From the NCBI GenBank assembly GCA_964236495.1, contig CAXSBR010000008.1, positions 1 to 64,000 of the forward strand: a DNA stretch of 64,000 nt, in the 5' to 3' direction. The notes beneath the pieces are model-generated. The model made no database searches, was not told the origin of the DNA, and saw nothing but the letters and a program-made list of their open reading frames with translations. The number at the start of each line of letters is the position of its first letter. The first letter of the stretch is position 1. Origin of the DNA: CAXSBR01 sp964236495. GTDB lineage: Bacteria > Actinomycetota > Actinomycetes > Mycobacteriales > Jatrophihabitantaceae. Position numbers and translations under genes: made by a program. This document shows, piece after piece, positions 27,263 to 35,782 of the stretch.

Positions 27263-27293
27263 TTGCCTGAACTGCCCAGCTCGCGCGTATGAT
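27263..27293 (+). promoter_or_regulatory. Possible bldC promoter
   Basis: TTGCCT (27263-27268) and TATGAT (27288-27293), spaced 19 bp, lie about 137 bp upstream of bldC in the interval divergent from DUF3073. Both hexamers match sigma-70-type consensus well; the spacer is slightly long. Confidence 0.45.
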
Positions 27294-27429
27294 CTGTAAT
27301 GACAGCTATGGGAGACGCTAGCAAGCTACTTCCCCGGCAGCTTGTTGTCCACCCGATCTGCCCAAACCTGGCTCACCACCCCGGGAGCTTGGTACAGCGG
27401 TACAAGGCACAGAGAGGCAGAACGCCAAG

Positions 27430-27642
27430 ATGGCTACCGTGCGCACACAGAATGACACCGAAAACCTCCTGACGCCGTCTGAGGTGGCGACCCTGTTCCG
27501 GGTCGATCCAAAGACCGTCACTCGGTGGGCCAAGGCAGGCAAGCTGGCTTCGATTCGCACCTTGGGCGGACACCGCCGGTACCGCGAGTCCGAGGTTCGC
27601 CTGCTGCTCGAAGGCAACACCACCGAGACGCTGGACGCGTAA
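27430..27642 (+). CDS. bldC: BldC-type MerR-like developmental regulator
   Basis: The 70-residue protein consists almost only of a MerR-like winged helix: LLTPSEVATLFRVDPKTVTR then WAKAGKLASIRTLGGHRRYR and ESEVRLLLEG. Size and sequence match BldC, which in Streptomyces binds direct repeats head to tail to control the timing of development. Its position beside DUF3073 and purM is common in actinomycetes. The last codons and stop are duplicated just downstream (27650-27668). Confidence 0.93.
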   Translation: MATVRTQNDTENLLTPSEVATLFRVDPKTVTRWAKAGKLASIRTLGGHRRYRESEVRLLLEGNTTETLDA

Positions 27643-27668
27643 GACATCCGAGACTCTGGACGCGTAAG
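27625..27668 (+). repeat. 25-bp duplication of the bldC 3' end
   Basis: GAGACGCTGGACGCGTAAG (27625-27643, the last BldC codons and stop) is repeated as GAGACTCTGGACGCGTAAG at 27650-27668. The rest of the interval to 27914 holds only short TCGTTTCAGCAG repeats (27808-27846) and no gene. Confidence 0.8.
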
Positions 27669-27914
27669 CGTCTCAGCTCACCAGCCGGAGAACCGGCAGC
27701 CGTAGACGTCGCGGTGCATTCGGGAATCTTGTTGAGGCGGTTCGGCCGATGGCTGAGCCGCCTCATTGTCTGAGTACCGCTCTCCGATCGACGCCGTGGG
27801 AGCGAAGTCGTTTCAGCAGGGTCGTTTCAGCAGAGTCGTCTCAGGTGGGTAGTCAGAGGCAGTTGGTTGAGCCGTTCGTCGATGGCGGGTCGACGTAGCG
27901 GCGGCGTGGTCGGG

Positions 27915-28613
27915 TCAGTCGCGCCCGGCATTGGCCCGCGCGAGGTCATCTTCGAAATCGACCTCTACGGCGAACAGGTCGGAGATATCGACCGGACGCA
28001 CCGCCATACCGTCCTTTTCGATGGCCAATTCGATACCGCGTTCGAAGTAATCTTGATCCGAACATTCTGCGAGTCGCTCGATGAGCATCCATTTGTCGGA
28101 TCCGGCGACGAAGTTGATACCCACCGCCTCGCCAAGACCGTCCACCACCTGCTTCGACAGGGAAAGAACGAGTTCACGCTCATCGACGGTGTACTTCACT
28201 TCCTCATCCGCCACGGTGGCCGTATTCACGGCCAGTACCGACTGGTCGCACTCGATGGCCGGGCGCAGTCGCTCCAGGAGCGCAGGGTCGAATACCACGT
28301 CACCATTCATCCACACGACGCCGCCGTCGGCAGAGGCGCGCAGGGCCTTCAGCAGACTGCGATTGGTGTTCGTAGCGGCGTATCGCTCGTTGAAGACAAA
28401 CGCGGCATCAGGCTCGGCATCCATGATCAGTTCTTTTTTGAAACCGACCACGATGGTGATCGCCGCGTCGTCGCCGAAGACGGCGCGCACGTTGTCCACC
28501 TGCTGCGCCAAGATTGTCCGACCTTCGGCGAGCACCGTTAGCGGTTTGGGAACGGTGCCGCCCAGTCTGGTTCCCATTCCCGCGGCCAGAATCACGACTT
28601 GCGTCCTGCTCAC
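27915..28613 (-). CDS. Sugar-phosphate / phosphocholine-type nucleotidyltransferase
   Basis: GTG 28613 follows CGAGGAGC. The 232-residue product begins VSRTQVVILAAGMGTRLG with the nucleotide-binding GXGTRLG loop, then VPKPLTVLAEG supplying the phosphate-contacting Lys. Later come NERYAATNTNRSLLKAL, VVWMNGDVVFDP (Asp for metal) and YFERGIELAI. This fits the short NTP-transferase branch that includes LicC-like CTP:phosphocholine and glycerol-phosphate or inositol-phosphate cytidylyltransferases. The substrate is not certain. It may feed the polyol-phosphate module at 43.7-48.5 kb, but that is only inference. Confidence 0.75.
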   Translation of the reverse strand: MSRTQVVILAAGMGTRLGGTVPKPLTVLAEGRTILAQQVDNVRAVFGDDAAITIVVGFKKELIMDAEPDAAFVFNERYAATNTNRSLLKALRASADGGVVWMNGDVVFDPALLERLRPAIECDQSVLAVNTATVADEEVKYTVDERELVLSLSKQVVDGLGEAVGINFVAGSDKWMLIERLAECSDQDYFERGIELAIEKDGMAVRPVDISDLFAVEVDFEDDLARANAGRD

Positions 28614-28965
28614 TCGGCTCCTCGTTGTTCGCTGCGGGCGCGCCCACCGCGACGTCGACGGGCTCAGTCGACGGCACGCAATTTGTCGAGCACCCAGACT
28701 GTCAGGCAGCGGATGCCTCAGAGAACAGTCGATGGGTACGCAGTCCGGCACGCACAGTCGATGGCCACACACTAGTGCGCGCCGGGCGCTCAATCCTGCG
28801 CGTGCGCAACGGGGCGTCATGGCTGGCGCCGTGAGCATCGGGTGGGCAAGCAGCGGTGACGGTTCCACTGATCGGCCGTGGGCCGGTACCCCGGGTGCAG
28901 CGACCGGCCATCAACGGCGGAACGCGACGGACCTCGGCCCCCAGCAGTACCGTGCGCAGGTGGGC
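28614..28965. other. Intergenic region with no gene seen
   Basis: This stretch separates the divergent nucleotidyltransferase and the drug-exporter gene. Open frames here are overlapping and have no family features; nothing is supported other than a likely divergent promoter region, and then the repeat array from 28966. Confidence 0.5.
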
Positions 28966-29098
28966 CAGCGAGTGAGCGAAGCGAGGAGCGGAGCTCGTTA
29001 GACAACCAGCGAGTGAGCATCGAGCAAAGCGAGGAGCGGAGCTCGTTAGACAACCAGCGAGTGAGCATCGAGCGAAGCTCGTAGATAACGGCCAGTGA
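28966..29098 (+). repeat. 48-bp tandem array of the GTGAGCATCG dispersed repeat
   Basis: GTGAGC-type units with GCGAGGAGCGGAGCTCGTTA GACAACCAGCGA repeat with a 48-bp period (matching GACAACC at 29001 and 29049). Four units are recognisable, the third and fourth shortened. The array ends 44 bp before the exporter start. Confidence 0.88.
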
Positions 29099-29142
29099 GC
29101 ATCGAGCAGCCACCACAGTGCAGCTTTCGTGAAAGGACCGCA

Positions 29143-30906
29143 GTGAGTACATCTGAAACCACTTCCGTGCCACCGCAAAGCGGGGTCTATTCCCATCGTC
29201 AGATCATGACTATTCTGTCGGCACTGCTGATGGGCATGTTCCTCGCAGCACTGGACCAGACGGTCGTCAGCACGGCCATCCGCACGATCGGCGACGATCT
29301 GCACGGGCTGTCGGTTCAGGCGTGGGTCACCACTGCGTTCCTCATCACCTCGACGATCGCGACGCCGCTCTACGGCAAGTTGTCCGATATTTACGGTCGC
29401 AAGCAATTCTTCTCCCTGGCCGTCGCTCTGTTCGTGATCGGTTCTGCGCTGTGCGGCACGGCCCAGTCGATGTACATGCTGGCCGCGTTCCGCGCTTTCC
29501 AGGGCTTGGGTGCCGGTGGTTTGTTTTCCCTGGCGCTGGCAATCGTCGCCGACATCATTCCGGCTCGGGAACGTGCCAAGTACCAGGGCTACTTCCTGGC
29601 AGTCTTTGCGACGTCGAGCGTGCTGGGCCCCGTGATCGGCGGCTTCCTCGCGGGTCAGTCGTCCATACTGGGCCTCGCCGGCTGGCGGTGGATATTTTGG
29701 ATCAACGTTCCCCTCGGTGCTATCACGCTGGTCGTCATATCACGGGTACTGCATCTGCCGGCCCGCCACATTCCGCAACGTATCGACTGGGGTGGCGCGA
29801 TATCGCTGATTGTTGCCCTGGTGCCGCTGCTGATCGTTGCCGAGCAGGGTCGTGAGTGGGGTTGGGCCTCGGGTCGCGCGTTGACGTGCTATGTCGTGGG
29901 CTCGGCAGGTATTGCCGCTTTCTGCGTGACCGAAAAAAGGATGGGCAAGGCAGCGCTCATTCCGTTCCGGCTGTTCTCCGCGTCGAACTTCAGGGTCGCA
30001 AGCATTCTTTCCTTCATTCTGGGTATCGGCATGTTCGGCGGCATTCTGACGCTGCCGCTCTATTTGCAACTGGTGAAGGGCGCGTCGCCGACGCAGTCGG
30101 GCCTGCTCATGCTGCCGCTGGTCGCCGGGTTGATGGGTGCATCACTTGCCTCGGGACAGTTCACCTCCCGCACCGGGCAGTACCGGTGGCTTCCGGTGAT
30201 CGGAACGGCATTGATGGTGGTGGGGCTGCTGCTCCTGCACACCGTGGGCGCCGACACCCAGCTCGTCGTCACCGACTTGTTCATGTTCGTCTTCGGTGCC
30301 GGACTGGGCATGTGCATGCAGACGGTCGTCCTGGCAATGCAGAACGCCGTGCCGGCCTCCGACATCGGCGTGGCGACGTCCTCGGCTACTTTCTTCCGCC
30401 AGGTTGGCGGCACCGCCGGCACCGCGGTGTTTCTCTCGATTCTGTTCTCCTCCGTCGGCGGCAAGGTGAAGTCGGCATACACGGCGGCTTTCGCCGGTTC
30501 CGACCCCAACTTCGCGGCCGCGATCAAGAACCCGGCTGTACTCGCCAAGCCGGCCAACGCTTCGTTCATCAACGGTTTGAGAAACCCCACCCAGAGTTCG
30601 ATCGACTTGAACGACACCCGATTCTTGGCCAAGCTCGACTCCGCGATCGCGCATCCGTTCCGAGTCGGTTTCTCCGGGGCCATGGACAATGTGTTCCTCT
30701 TTGCGACCGGAATACTCCTGCTCGGCTTCATCGTCGCGCTGTTCCTCAAGCAAGTCGCACTGCGTACGGTGTCGGGACAGCAGGCCGCTCAGGACGAGAG
30801 TGCCGCCAAGAAAGCCGATCGCGGCGACGACCAGGGGCCTGGCACCGTAGAAGCGAAACACCCCACGGGCGAGTCCGCCGTCGACGCCTCTCCTGCGCCG
30901 CACTGA
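29143..30906 (+). CDS. DHA2-family multidrug exporter (EmrB/QacA type)
   Basis: GTG 29143 is preceded by GAAAGGA at good spacing. The 587-residue protein has about 14 transmembrane segments. Family motifs are LAALDQTVVSTAIRTIGDDL (segment 1, motif D1), LYGKLSDIYGRKQFF (loop 2-3, motif A) and ATSSVLGPVIGGFLA (motif C of drug/H+ antiporters). A 90-residue loop lies outside near the end and the C terminus is long and charged. Likely a proton-driven exporter of lipophilic compounds; substrate unknown. It is preceded by a repeat array rather than a regulator gene. Confidence 0.88.
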   Translation: MSTSETTSVPPQSGVYSHRQIMTILSALLMGMFLAALDQTVVSTAIRTIGDDLHGLSVQAWVTTAFLITSTIATPLYGKLSDIYGRKQFFSLAVALFVIGSALCGTAQSMYMLAAFRAFQGLGAGGLFSLALAIVADIIPARERAKYQGYFLAVFATSSVLGPVIGGFLAGQSSILGLAGWRWIFWINVPLGAITLVVISRVLHLPARHIPQRIDWGGAISLIVALVPLLIVAEQGREWGWASGRALTCYVVGSAGIAAFCVTEKRMGKAALIPFRLFSASNFRVASILSFILGIGMFGGILTLPLYLQLVKGASPTQSGLLMLPLVAGLMGASLASGQFTSRTGQYRWLPVIGTALMVVGLLLLHTVGADTQLVVTDLFMFVFGAGLGMCMQTVVLAMQNAVPASDIGVATSSATFFRQVGGTAGTAVFLSILFSSVGGKVKSAYTAAFAGSDPNFAAAIKNPAVLAKPANASFINGLRNPTQSSIDLNDTRFLAKLDSAIAHPFRVGFSGAMDNVFLFATGILLLGFIVALFLKQVALRTVSGQQAAQDESAAKKADRGDDQGPGTVEAKHPTGESAVDASPAPH

Positions 30907-30994
30907 CGCTGACACACCAGCCACGTGCGGCGTAGACCGACGGGCACACGGCGCATACCTTGAGCTCAGTCATCCGGCGACGAAAGAGGCAGTC

Positions 30995-31372
30995 GTGAAA
31001 ACGCTCATCATCGTGATCGTTGTCGTGCTCGTCGTGCTTGCTCTTCTCGCCGCGCTGGTGTTGCCCCGAGTGCGCGCCAAGGCGGCGGAGAAGAAGCGGC
31101 TGCAGACCGAGCGTGACCAGAACGAGGCCCGGCAAAACCTGATTCGCGCTCAGGAAACCAGCGCCCGCGCCGAGCAGGAGCGCGCGTTAGCTCAGGAGCA
31201 GCTGGCTCAGGCCGAGGTCGAACGCGCGGACGTCGAGCTACGGGCGGCACAGGCCAAGCGGGAGGCCGAAGATCGCCTGCGCGCGGCCGACCTGCACAGC
31301 AGTCAAGCCGACAAGCTGCGCGCCAAAGCCATCGATCTGGATCCGAGGCTCAACGACACCAGCGCGACCTGA
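30995..31372 (+). CDS. Small membrane-anchored coiled-coil protein
   Basis: GTG 30995 starts a 125-residue protein: an N-terminal transmembrane helix (LIIVIVVVLVVLALLAALVL), then a highly charged heptad-rich helix of about 90 residues (KRLQTERDQNEARQ ... RALAQEQLAQAEVERADVEL). It ends in a short polar tail. Probably N-in or N-out with the coiled coil in the cytoplasm; orientation cannot be told. No characterised family recognised. Confidence 0.7.
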   Translation: MKTLIIVIVVVLVVLALLAALVLPRVRAKAAEKKRLQTERDQNEARQNLIRAQETSARAEQERALAQEQLAQAEVERADVELRAAQAKREAEDRLRAADLHSSQADKLRAKAIDLDPRLNDTSAT

Positions 31373-31409
31373 GGTAGCCCTTGCGTCTGACGTCGCCCAG
31401 ACCCAAGGG

Positions 31410-32042
31410 TCACGTCACTGCCCCGCTCGGTTTGATGGCGGGAAGCCTCTCCCCGGCTTCGATGCCGATCCCGATGGTGTTGCCTTCGGGTGCCAGCGGG
31501 CACTCCCAGGCCTCGCTGTAGCGGCAGGAGGGGTGATACAAGAAGTTGAAGTCGAGTACCAGTTGGCCGTCGGCTGCGGTGCCCAGGTCGGCACCTTTGG
31601 CGGTATCGAGCAGGTACCGACCCCCGCCATAGCTACTGGTACCCGCGGTCGCGTCGCGCACCGGCACGAACAATCCGCCGGCGTACTGGTCGAACCACCA
31701 CACCTCCAGGCCGACGCCCAGTCGGGGCATTGTGACGTGTCCGGTGAGGCGCATCTTGATCGGTCCGTCGCCGACGGTGTCGACGGTGCGGGTCTCGTCC
31801 CGGGTGTTCGGTTCCAGTGGCGCAGTCAGCCGTAGCGCCGGGTCGTACGGCCAGTACGGCAGACCGGTGTCGCGCAGCGGGTCGTCAGGTGCCAGTGGAC
31901 TCTGGCGATGCCGGCGGAACAGCTCGTCGCGCCGCTCGCGCCACAGTGCGTGTGCCCGCTCAGGTTCGCCGGCCGCACGTACGTAGGCATACATCTGAGC
32001 GACGTCGCGTCGCCAACTCACCAAGGACAGTGCATCCTGCAA
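31410..32042 (-). CDS. DUF1684 family protein
   Basis: The start is TTG 32042, because an in-frame TAG lies directly before it. The 210-residue protein has an N-terminal helical part (RDVAQMYAYVRAAG ... WRERRDELFRRH) and a beta-rich C part ending FNFLYHPSCRYSEAWECPLA and EGNTIGIGIEAGE, the DUF1684 hallmark with its His, two Cys and acidic residues. The function of the family is unknown. tRNA-Phe lies just upstream on the same strand. Confidence 0.8.
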   Translation of the reverse strand: MQDALSLVSWRRDVAQMYAYVRAAGEPERAHALWRERRDELFRRHRQSPLAPDDPLRDTGLPYWPYDPALRLTAPLEPNTRDETRTVDTVGDGPIKMRLTGHVTMPRLGVGLEVWWFDQYAGGLFVPVRDATAGTSSYGGGRYLLDTAKGADLGTAADGQLVLDFNFLYHPSCRYSEAWECPLAPEGNTIGIGIEAGERLPAIKPSGAVT

Positions 32043-32093
32043 CTAGCATCACCATGATCGTGTCAGGGAACTCACCGCGACAGTCCGTAGAGG

Positions 32094-32167
32094 TGGCCAG
32101 GGGCGGGATCGAACCGCCGACCCTCCGCTTTTCAGGCGGATGCTCGTACCAGCTGAGCTACCTGGCC
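32094..32167 (-). tRNA. tRNA-Phe (GAA)
   Basis: On the minus strand the acceptor arms GGCCAGG and CCTGGCC pair perfectly. The anticodon stem-loop is TCCGC-CTGAAAA-GCGGA with anticodon GAA, and the T-arm is GGCGGTTCGATCCCGCC. CCA is not encoded. 73 nt plus discriminator A. Confidence 0.95.
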
Positions 32168-32225
32168 CTGCCCGACACGAACGCCGGCAGATCGTTGCCG
32201 GGCAGGGCCGGCAACGCGGCAGAGT

Positions 32226-32922
32226 CTATCGGACGCCTTGCGCGCCGGCGCGCGTCAATTCCGGCAGCGCATCGTCGTAGCGGCGCAACACCAGCTCCGC
32301 CAGCCGAGGGTGTATCGCCAGCGGCGCAGAGATCGTTCGAACACCAGCTGCGGCAGCCGCCGCCCGCAACCGGTCGTAGAACGCGCCTTCGGCAAGCAGG
32401 TAGGTGGCGACCTCGACGTCAGGGCTCAACGCGGCATCCAGATCCGCTGACGGCCCGGACATGAAGCACGCCCGGACCGCCCGCTGCAGCTGCGTCTCCA
32501 GATCGGCGGCCGCGGCGTCGACGTCAGCGCGGGCGGCGGCATCGGAGGAACCGGTCGCCACCAGCACCACCGATGCCGCCGGGGGACCGGTTCGCGCTTC
32601 GGCCAGGCGCAGCACCAGCAGCTCGGACAGCATCCGGTCCGGACCGAGTGCCGGCGTCACCACCACCTCGGACCTGCCGCAGAGCACCCGCGGAATGTCG
32701 ACGTGCACGTGGTAGCCGGCCGACAGCAGCGCCGGTACCACCACCACCGGTCCAGCCACGCCCGCCACCGCATCGGCGAACGTCGGCTGGGCAACGTCGA
32801 CGAACGAGACCCGAACGTCGATGTCGGGTCGCAGGCCACGCACCACCTCAGCGAGCCCGTACGTCACGGCCAGTCCAGCCGCCGATTTTGTGCCGTGCGC
32901 GGCCAGCAGCAACAGTGGGTGA
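32226..32922 (-). CDS. CbiX/SirB-like chelatase-family protein, start lost in assembly gap
   Basis: The frame runs from the gap edge to TAG at 32226-32228. It begins HPLLLLAAHGTKSAAG, with the His of the metal-chelatase active site, then VRVSFVDVAQPTFADAV, VVVPALLSAGYHVHVD with the second His-X-His, and GPDRMLSELLVLRLAEA. A second weaker half contains YLLAEGAFYDRL and RTISAPLAIHPRLAELVL. This is the two-half CbiX/sirohydrochlorin ferro/cobaltochelatase fold. The start is probably ATG inside the adjacent repeat unit (ATGCTCACCCAC, read Met-Leu-Thr-His), which the minus-strand repeats beyond the gap also contain. Confidence 0.75.
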
Positions 32923-33022
32923 NNNNNNNNNNNNNNNNNNNNNNNNNNNNNNNNNNNNNNNNNNNNNNNNNNNNNNNNNNNNNNNNNNNNNNNNNNNNNN
33001 NNNNNNNNNNNNNNNNNNNNNN
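32923..33022. other. Assembly gap (100 N) in 54-bp repeat array
   Basis: Exactly 100 N between the start of the chelatase gene and the first complete repeat unit. Confidence 0.98.
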
Positions 33023-33150
33023 GCATCGAGCGACGAAGGAGCGAGGCGCGGAGCCCATAGACGATGCAGTGGGTGAGCATCGAGCGACGAAGGAGCGAGG
33101 CGCGGAGCCCATAGACGATGCAGTGGGTGAGGATCGAGCGACGTAGGAGC
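33023..33150 (+). repeat. 54-bp tandem array of the GTGAGCATCG dispersed repeat
   Basis: Units with GCATCGAGCGACGAAGGAGC and GAGGCGCGGAGCCCATAGAC have a 54-bp period (ACGATGCAGT at 33061 and 33115); a third, diverged unit runs to about 33175. Read on the minus strand each unit is one 18-codon open block, MLTHCIVYGLRASLLRRS, so the chelatase frame stays open through the array. Confidence 0.92.
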
Positions 33151-33191
33151 CGATTTCTGAGCGCGCGGAGCCCATGGAGACGTCCCAGACA

Positions 33192-34064
33192 TCAGCGCAG
33201 CCCTCGGGCGGTGGCGATCAGCAGCGCCAGATTGATAGCAGTGAGAACCAGGATGCCGAAGAACGAAACCCGGCTCGCGGGCGCGTGCAGCGCGGAGCGC
33301 AGCCCGAGCAGCACCAGTACCGGCACCACTACCAGCGCTGCCCAACTCAGCGGCTGAGGGACTCCCGGCGGTCCGAACACCACCAGCAATGTCACCGCGC
33401 AGAGCAACGCCGCGGCCACGAGCAGCGACCGGACGGCGCCCAGGCGGTGCGGCAGGCCCTGCACCCCGGCGTCGGCATCCGAGGCAAGATCGGGCAGCGC
33501 ATTCGTCAGGTTTGCAGCGACCCCCAACAGCGCGCCGGCGGCTACTAGCCATCCGGGCGCCCAGCGCGGGCGCTCGGACGCCAGCGTCGCCAGAACCGGC
33601 AGCGCGCCGAACGCCAGCGCATACGGCACCCAGGACGCCAACGTCGCCTTGAGCCCCACGTTGTATGCGACCCCGCAGCCGACCACCCAGACGTTGGCCA
33701 ACCCGGCGCGCCATCCGAGCAGAACCCAGCAGAGCGCCACACCCGCCAGGGCCACCGCCAGCGCCCCGTCGAGCAACCGGGAACTCAGCGCGCCGGTGGC
33801 GAAGGGTTTGTCCAGCCGCCCTGCCGCGGCGTCGCGGTCGACGTCGATACGGTCGTTCGACCAGCCGATGACAAGCTGCCCGCACAACACCGCCAGACCG
33901 ACGACGGCACATGTCCACCCGGAATTGCGCGCCAGCGCCGCCAGCATGATGCCGAATGCGGTGACCGCGGCCGTCGGCTCGGGATGGCAGGCCCGGACCA
34001 GCGCTGCCGCAGCGCCGACCCGATCGGCGGGCTTGAGGACCGGGGACTGCGCTCCCATCGGCAT
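33192..34064 (-). CDS. UbiA-family prenyltransferase
   Basis: ATG 34064 follows AAGGAGA. The 290-residue polytopic protein has about eight transmembrane helices and both metal-binding motifs of UbiA enzymes: GWSNDRIDVDRDAAAGR (first Asp-rich motif) and NALPDLASDADAG (second), plus YNVGLKATLASWVPYALAFG between them. These enzymes attach a polyprenyl chain to an aromatic acceptor in the membrane. It is divergent from the type III PKS operon, which suggests the polyketide or its quinone derivative as acceptor; this is inference. Confidence 0.85.
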   Translation of the reverse strand: MPMGAQSPVLKPADRVGAAAALVRACHPEPTAAVTAFGIMLAALARNSGWTCAVVGLAVLCGQLVIGWSNDRIDVDRDAAAGRLDKPFATGALSSRLLDGALAVALAGVALCWVLLGWRAGLANVWVVGCGVAYNVGLKATLASWVPYALAFGALPVLATLASERPRWAPGWLVAAGALLGVAANLTNALPDLASDADAGVQGLPHRLGAVRSLLVAAALLCAVTLLVVFGPPGVPQPLSWAALVVVPVLVLLGLRSALHAPASRVSFFGILVLTAINLALLIATARGLR

Positions 34065-34229
34065 GGATCTCCTTGCGGTGTGCTGGCCGACGAATAGGAG
34101 TGGGCCGCCGGCTACGGCTGCGCAGAAGCGTAGCCAGCGTGCAGGACCGTCTACGTCGGTGCCGGCAATCACCCCGGCAACGCAGCTGGGGGACGACGCG
34201 CCGTACGCCGATCTCGTAAGGTCGAGAAG

Positions 34230-35276
34230 GTGACTGTTCTCGCCGGCGTCCACGGTGTTCTGCCGCCGCACCGTTATCCGCAGGCCGAGATCACGGCAGC
34301 CTTCGCCGACGTGGTGGGTGCCACCGAACGCAGAGCGGTGCTGCAGCGGCTGCATTCCAATGCCCAGGTCGAGTACCGCCACCTCGCCCTTCCCCTCGAG
34401 CGCTACGCCCAGCTGAAAGACTTCGGCGAATCCAACGACGCGTTCATCTCGGTCGCTGTCGAACTTGGAGCGCAGGCGATCTCCGGTGCGCTGGAGCAGG
34501 CCGGTCTGGTCCCTGCCGACGTCGACCTTGTTATCTCCACCACGGTCACCGGCATCGCCGTGCCCTCGCTGGAAGCCCGCATCGCGGGCATAATCGGCCT
34601 GCGGCCCGACGTCAAGCGGGTGCCGCTGTTCGGCTTGGGCTGCGTCGCGGGCGCAGCCGGAGTAGCGCGCCTGCACGACTACCTGCTCGGCCATCCCGAC
34701 GAGGTGGCAGTGCTGCTGTCGGTGGAGCTCTGCTCGCTCACCATCCAGCGCGGCGACGCGTCGGTGGCCAACTTCGTGGCCAGCGGCTTGTTCGGCGACG
34801 GTGCCGCCGCCGTGGTCGGCGTCGGCGCCAACCGAGCCGCTCCGGGCCCGACGGCGATCGACTCGATCAGCCACCTCTATCCCGACAGCGAGCGAACTAT
34901 GGGCTGGGACATCGCGCACACCGGCTTCCAGATCGTTCTGGGCGCCGAAGTTCCAGCGGTCGTGGAAACCTACCTACCCGACGACGTCACCGGCTTTCTG
35001 GCCCGGCACGGCCTGCGCATCGAGGACATCGGTACGTGGATCTGCCACCCCGGCGGGCCGAAGGTCATCGACGCCATCCAGACGAGCCTGGAACTCAAGC
35101 CCGATGCCCTCGACGTCACCCGCCGTTCGCTGACCGCCATCGGCAACCTCTCGTCATCCTCGGTGCTGCACGTCCTGCAGGACACGCTTGCACTGGAACC
35201 GGCGGCCGGCCCTGCGCTGATGATGGCGATGGGGCCAGGGTTCTGCTCCGAACTCGTTCTGCTGCGGCTGCCGTGA
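34230..35276 (+). CDS. Type III polyketide synthase
   Basis: A homodimeric chalcone-synthase-fold enzyme that extends acyl-CoA starters with malonyl-CoA. The 348-residue product has the catalytic triad Cys138 (VPLFGLGCVAGAAG), His273 (WICHPGGPKV) and Asn306 (AIGNLSSSS), and the C-terminal GPGFCSELVLL loop. The group is closer to bacterial alkylpyrone/alkylresorcinol synthases than to RppA, judged from LFGLGC and the following two genes. GTG 34230 start; its TGA overlaps the next GTG. Confidence 0.92.
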   Translation: MTVLAGVHGVLPPHRYPQAEITAAFADVVGATERRAVLQRLHSNAQVEYRHLALPLERYAQLKDFGESNDAFISVAVELGAQAISGALEQAGLVPADVDLVISTTVTGIAVPSLEARIAGIIGLRPDVKRVPLFGLGCVAGAAGVARLHDYLLGHPDEVAVLLSVELCSLTIQRGDASVANFVASGLFGDGAAAVVGVGANRAAPGPTAIDSISHLYPDSERTMGWDIAHTGFQIVLGAEVPAVVETYLPDDVTGFLARHGLRIEDIGTWICHPGGPKVIDAIQTSLELKPDALDVTRRSLTAIGNLSSSSVLHVLQDTLALEPAAGPALMMAMGPGFCSELVLLRLP

Positions 35277-35782
35277 TCTGGTACGTCGCGCTGATCGGCG
35301 CGGTCGGACTGGAGCGGCTTGCCGAGCTCGTCGTGGCCAAGCGCAACGCCCGGTGGAGCGCCGAACGAGGCGGTCGGGAGTACGGCGCCTCGCACTATCC
35401 GGCGATGGTCGTCCTGCACACCGCCCTGCTGGCCGGAGCGCTCGTCGAGGCCTTCTACCGCCCGTTCGTGCCGGCGCTGGCCTGGCCGATGCTGGCGCTG
35501 GTCGTGCTTGCGCAGGCGCTGCGCTGGTGGTGTATCACTACGCTCGGCCCACGCTGGAACACCAAGATCATCGTGGTGTCCGATCTGCCGCTGGTGCACG
35601 GCGGTCCCTACCGCTGGTTCCCCCATCCGAACTACATCGCCGTCGTCGTCGAGGGCTTCGCGTTGCCGCTGGTGCACACCGGGTGGACGACGGCGGTGGT
35701 CTTCACCGTTCTCAACGCGGTGCTGCTCCGCGTGCGCATCCGAACCGAGGACCGCGCTCTGCACGACATCCAACCGGCGTGA
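35273..35782 (+). CDS. ICMT-like methyltransferase (SrsB type)
   Basis: GTG 35273 overlaps the PKS stop (GTGA). The 169-residue membrane protein has four to five hydrophobic segments and the isoprenylcysteine carboxyl methyltransferase signature GGPYRWFPHPNYIAVVVEG, with a C-terminal RIRTEDRAL. Members paired with type III PKS, such as Streptomyces SrsB, O- or C-methylate the polyketide, so the product is likely methylated phenolic lipid or pyrone. Confidence 0.85.
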   Translation: MIWYVALIGAVGLERLAELVVAKRNARWSAERGGREYGASHYPAMVVLHTALLAGALVEAFYRPFVPALAWPMLALVVLAQALRWWCITTLGPRWNTKIIVVSDLPLVHGGPYRWFPHPNYIAVVVEGFALPLVHTGWTTAVVFTVLNAVLLRVRIRTEDRALHDIQPA

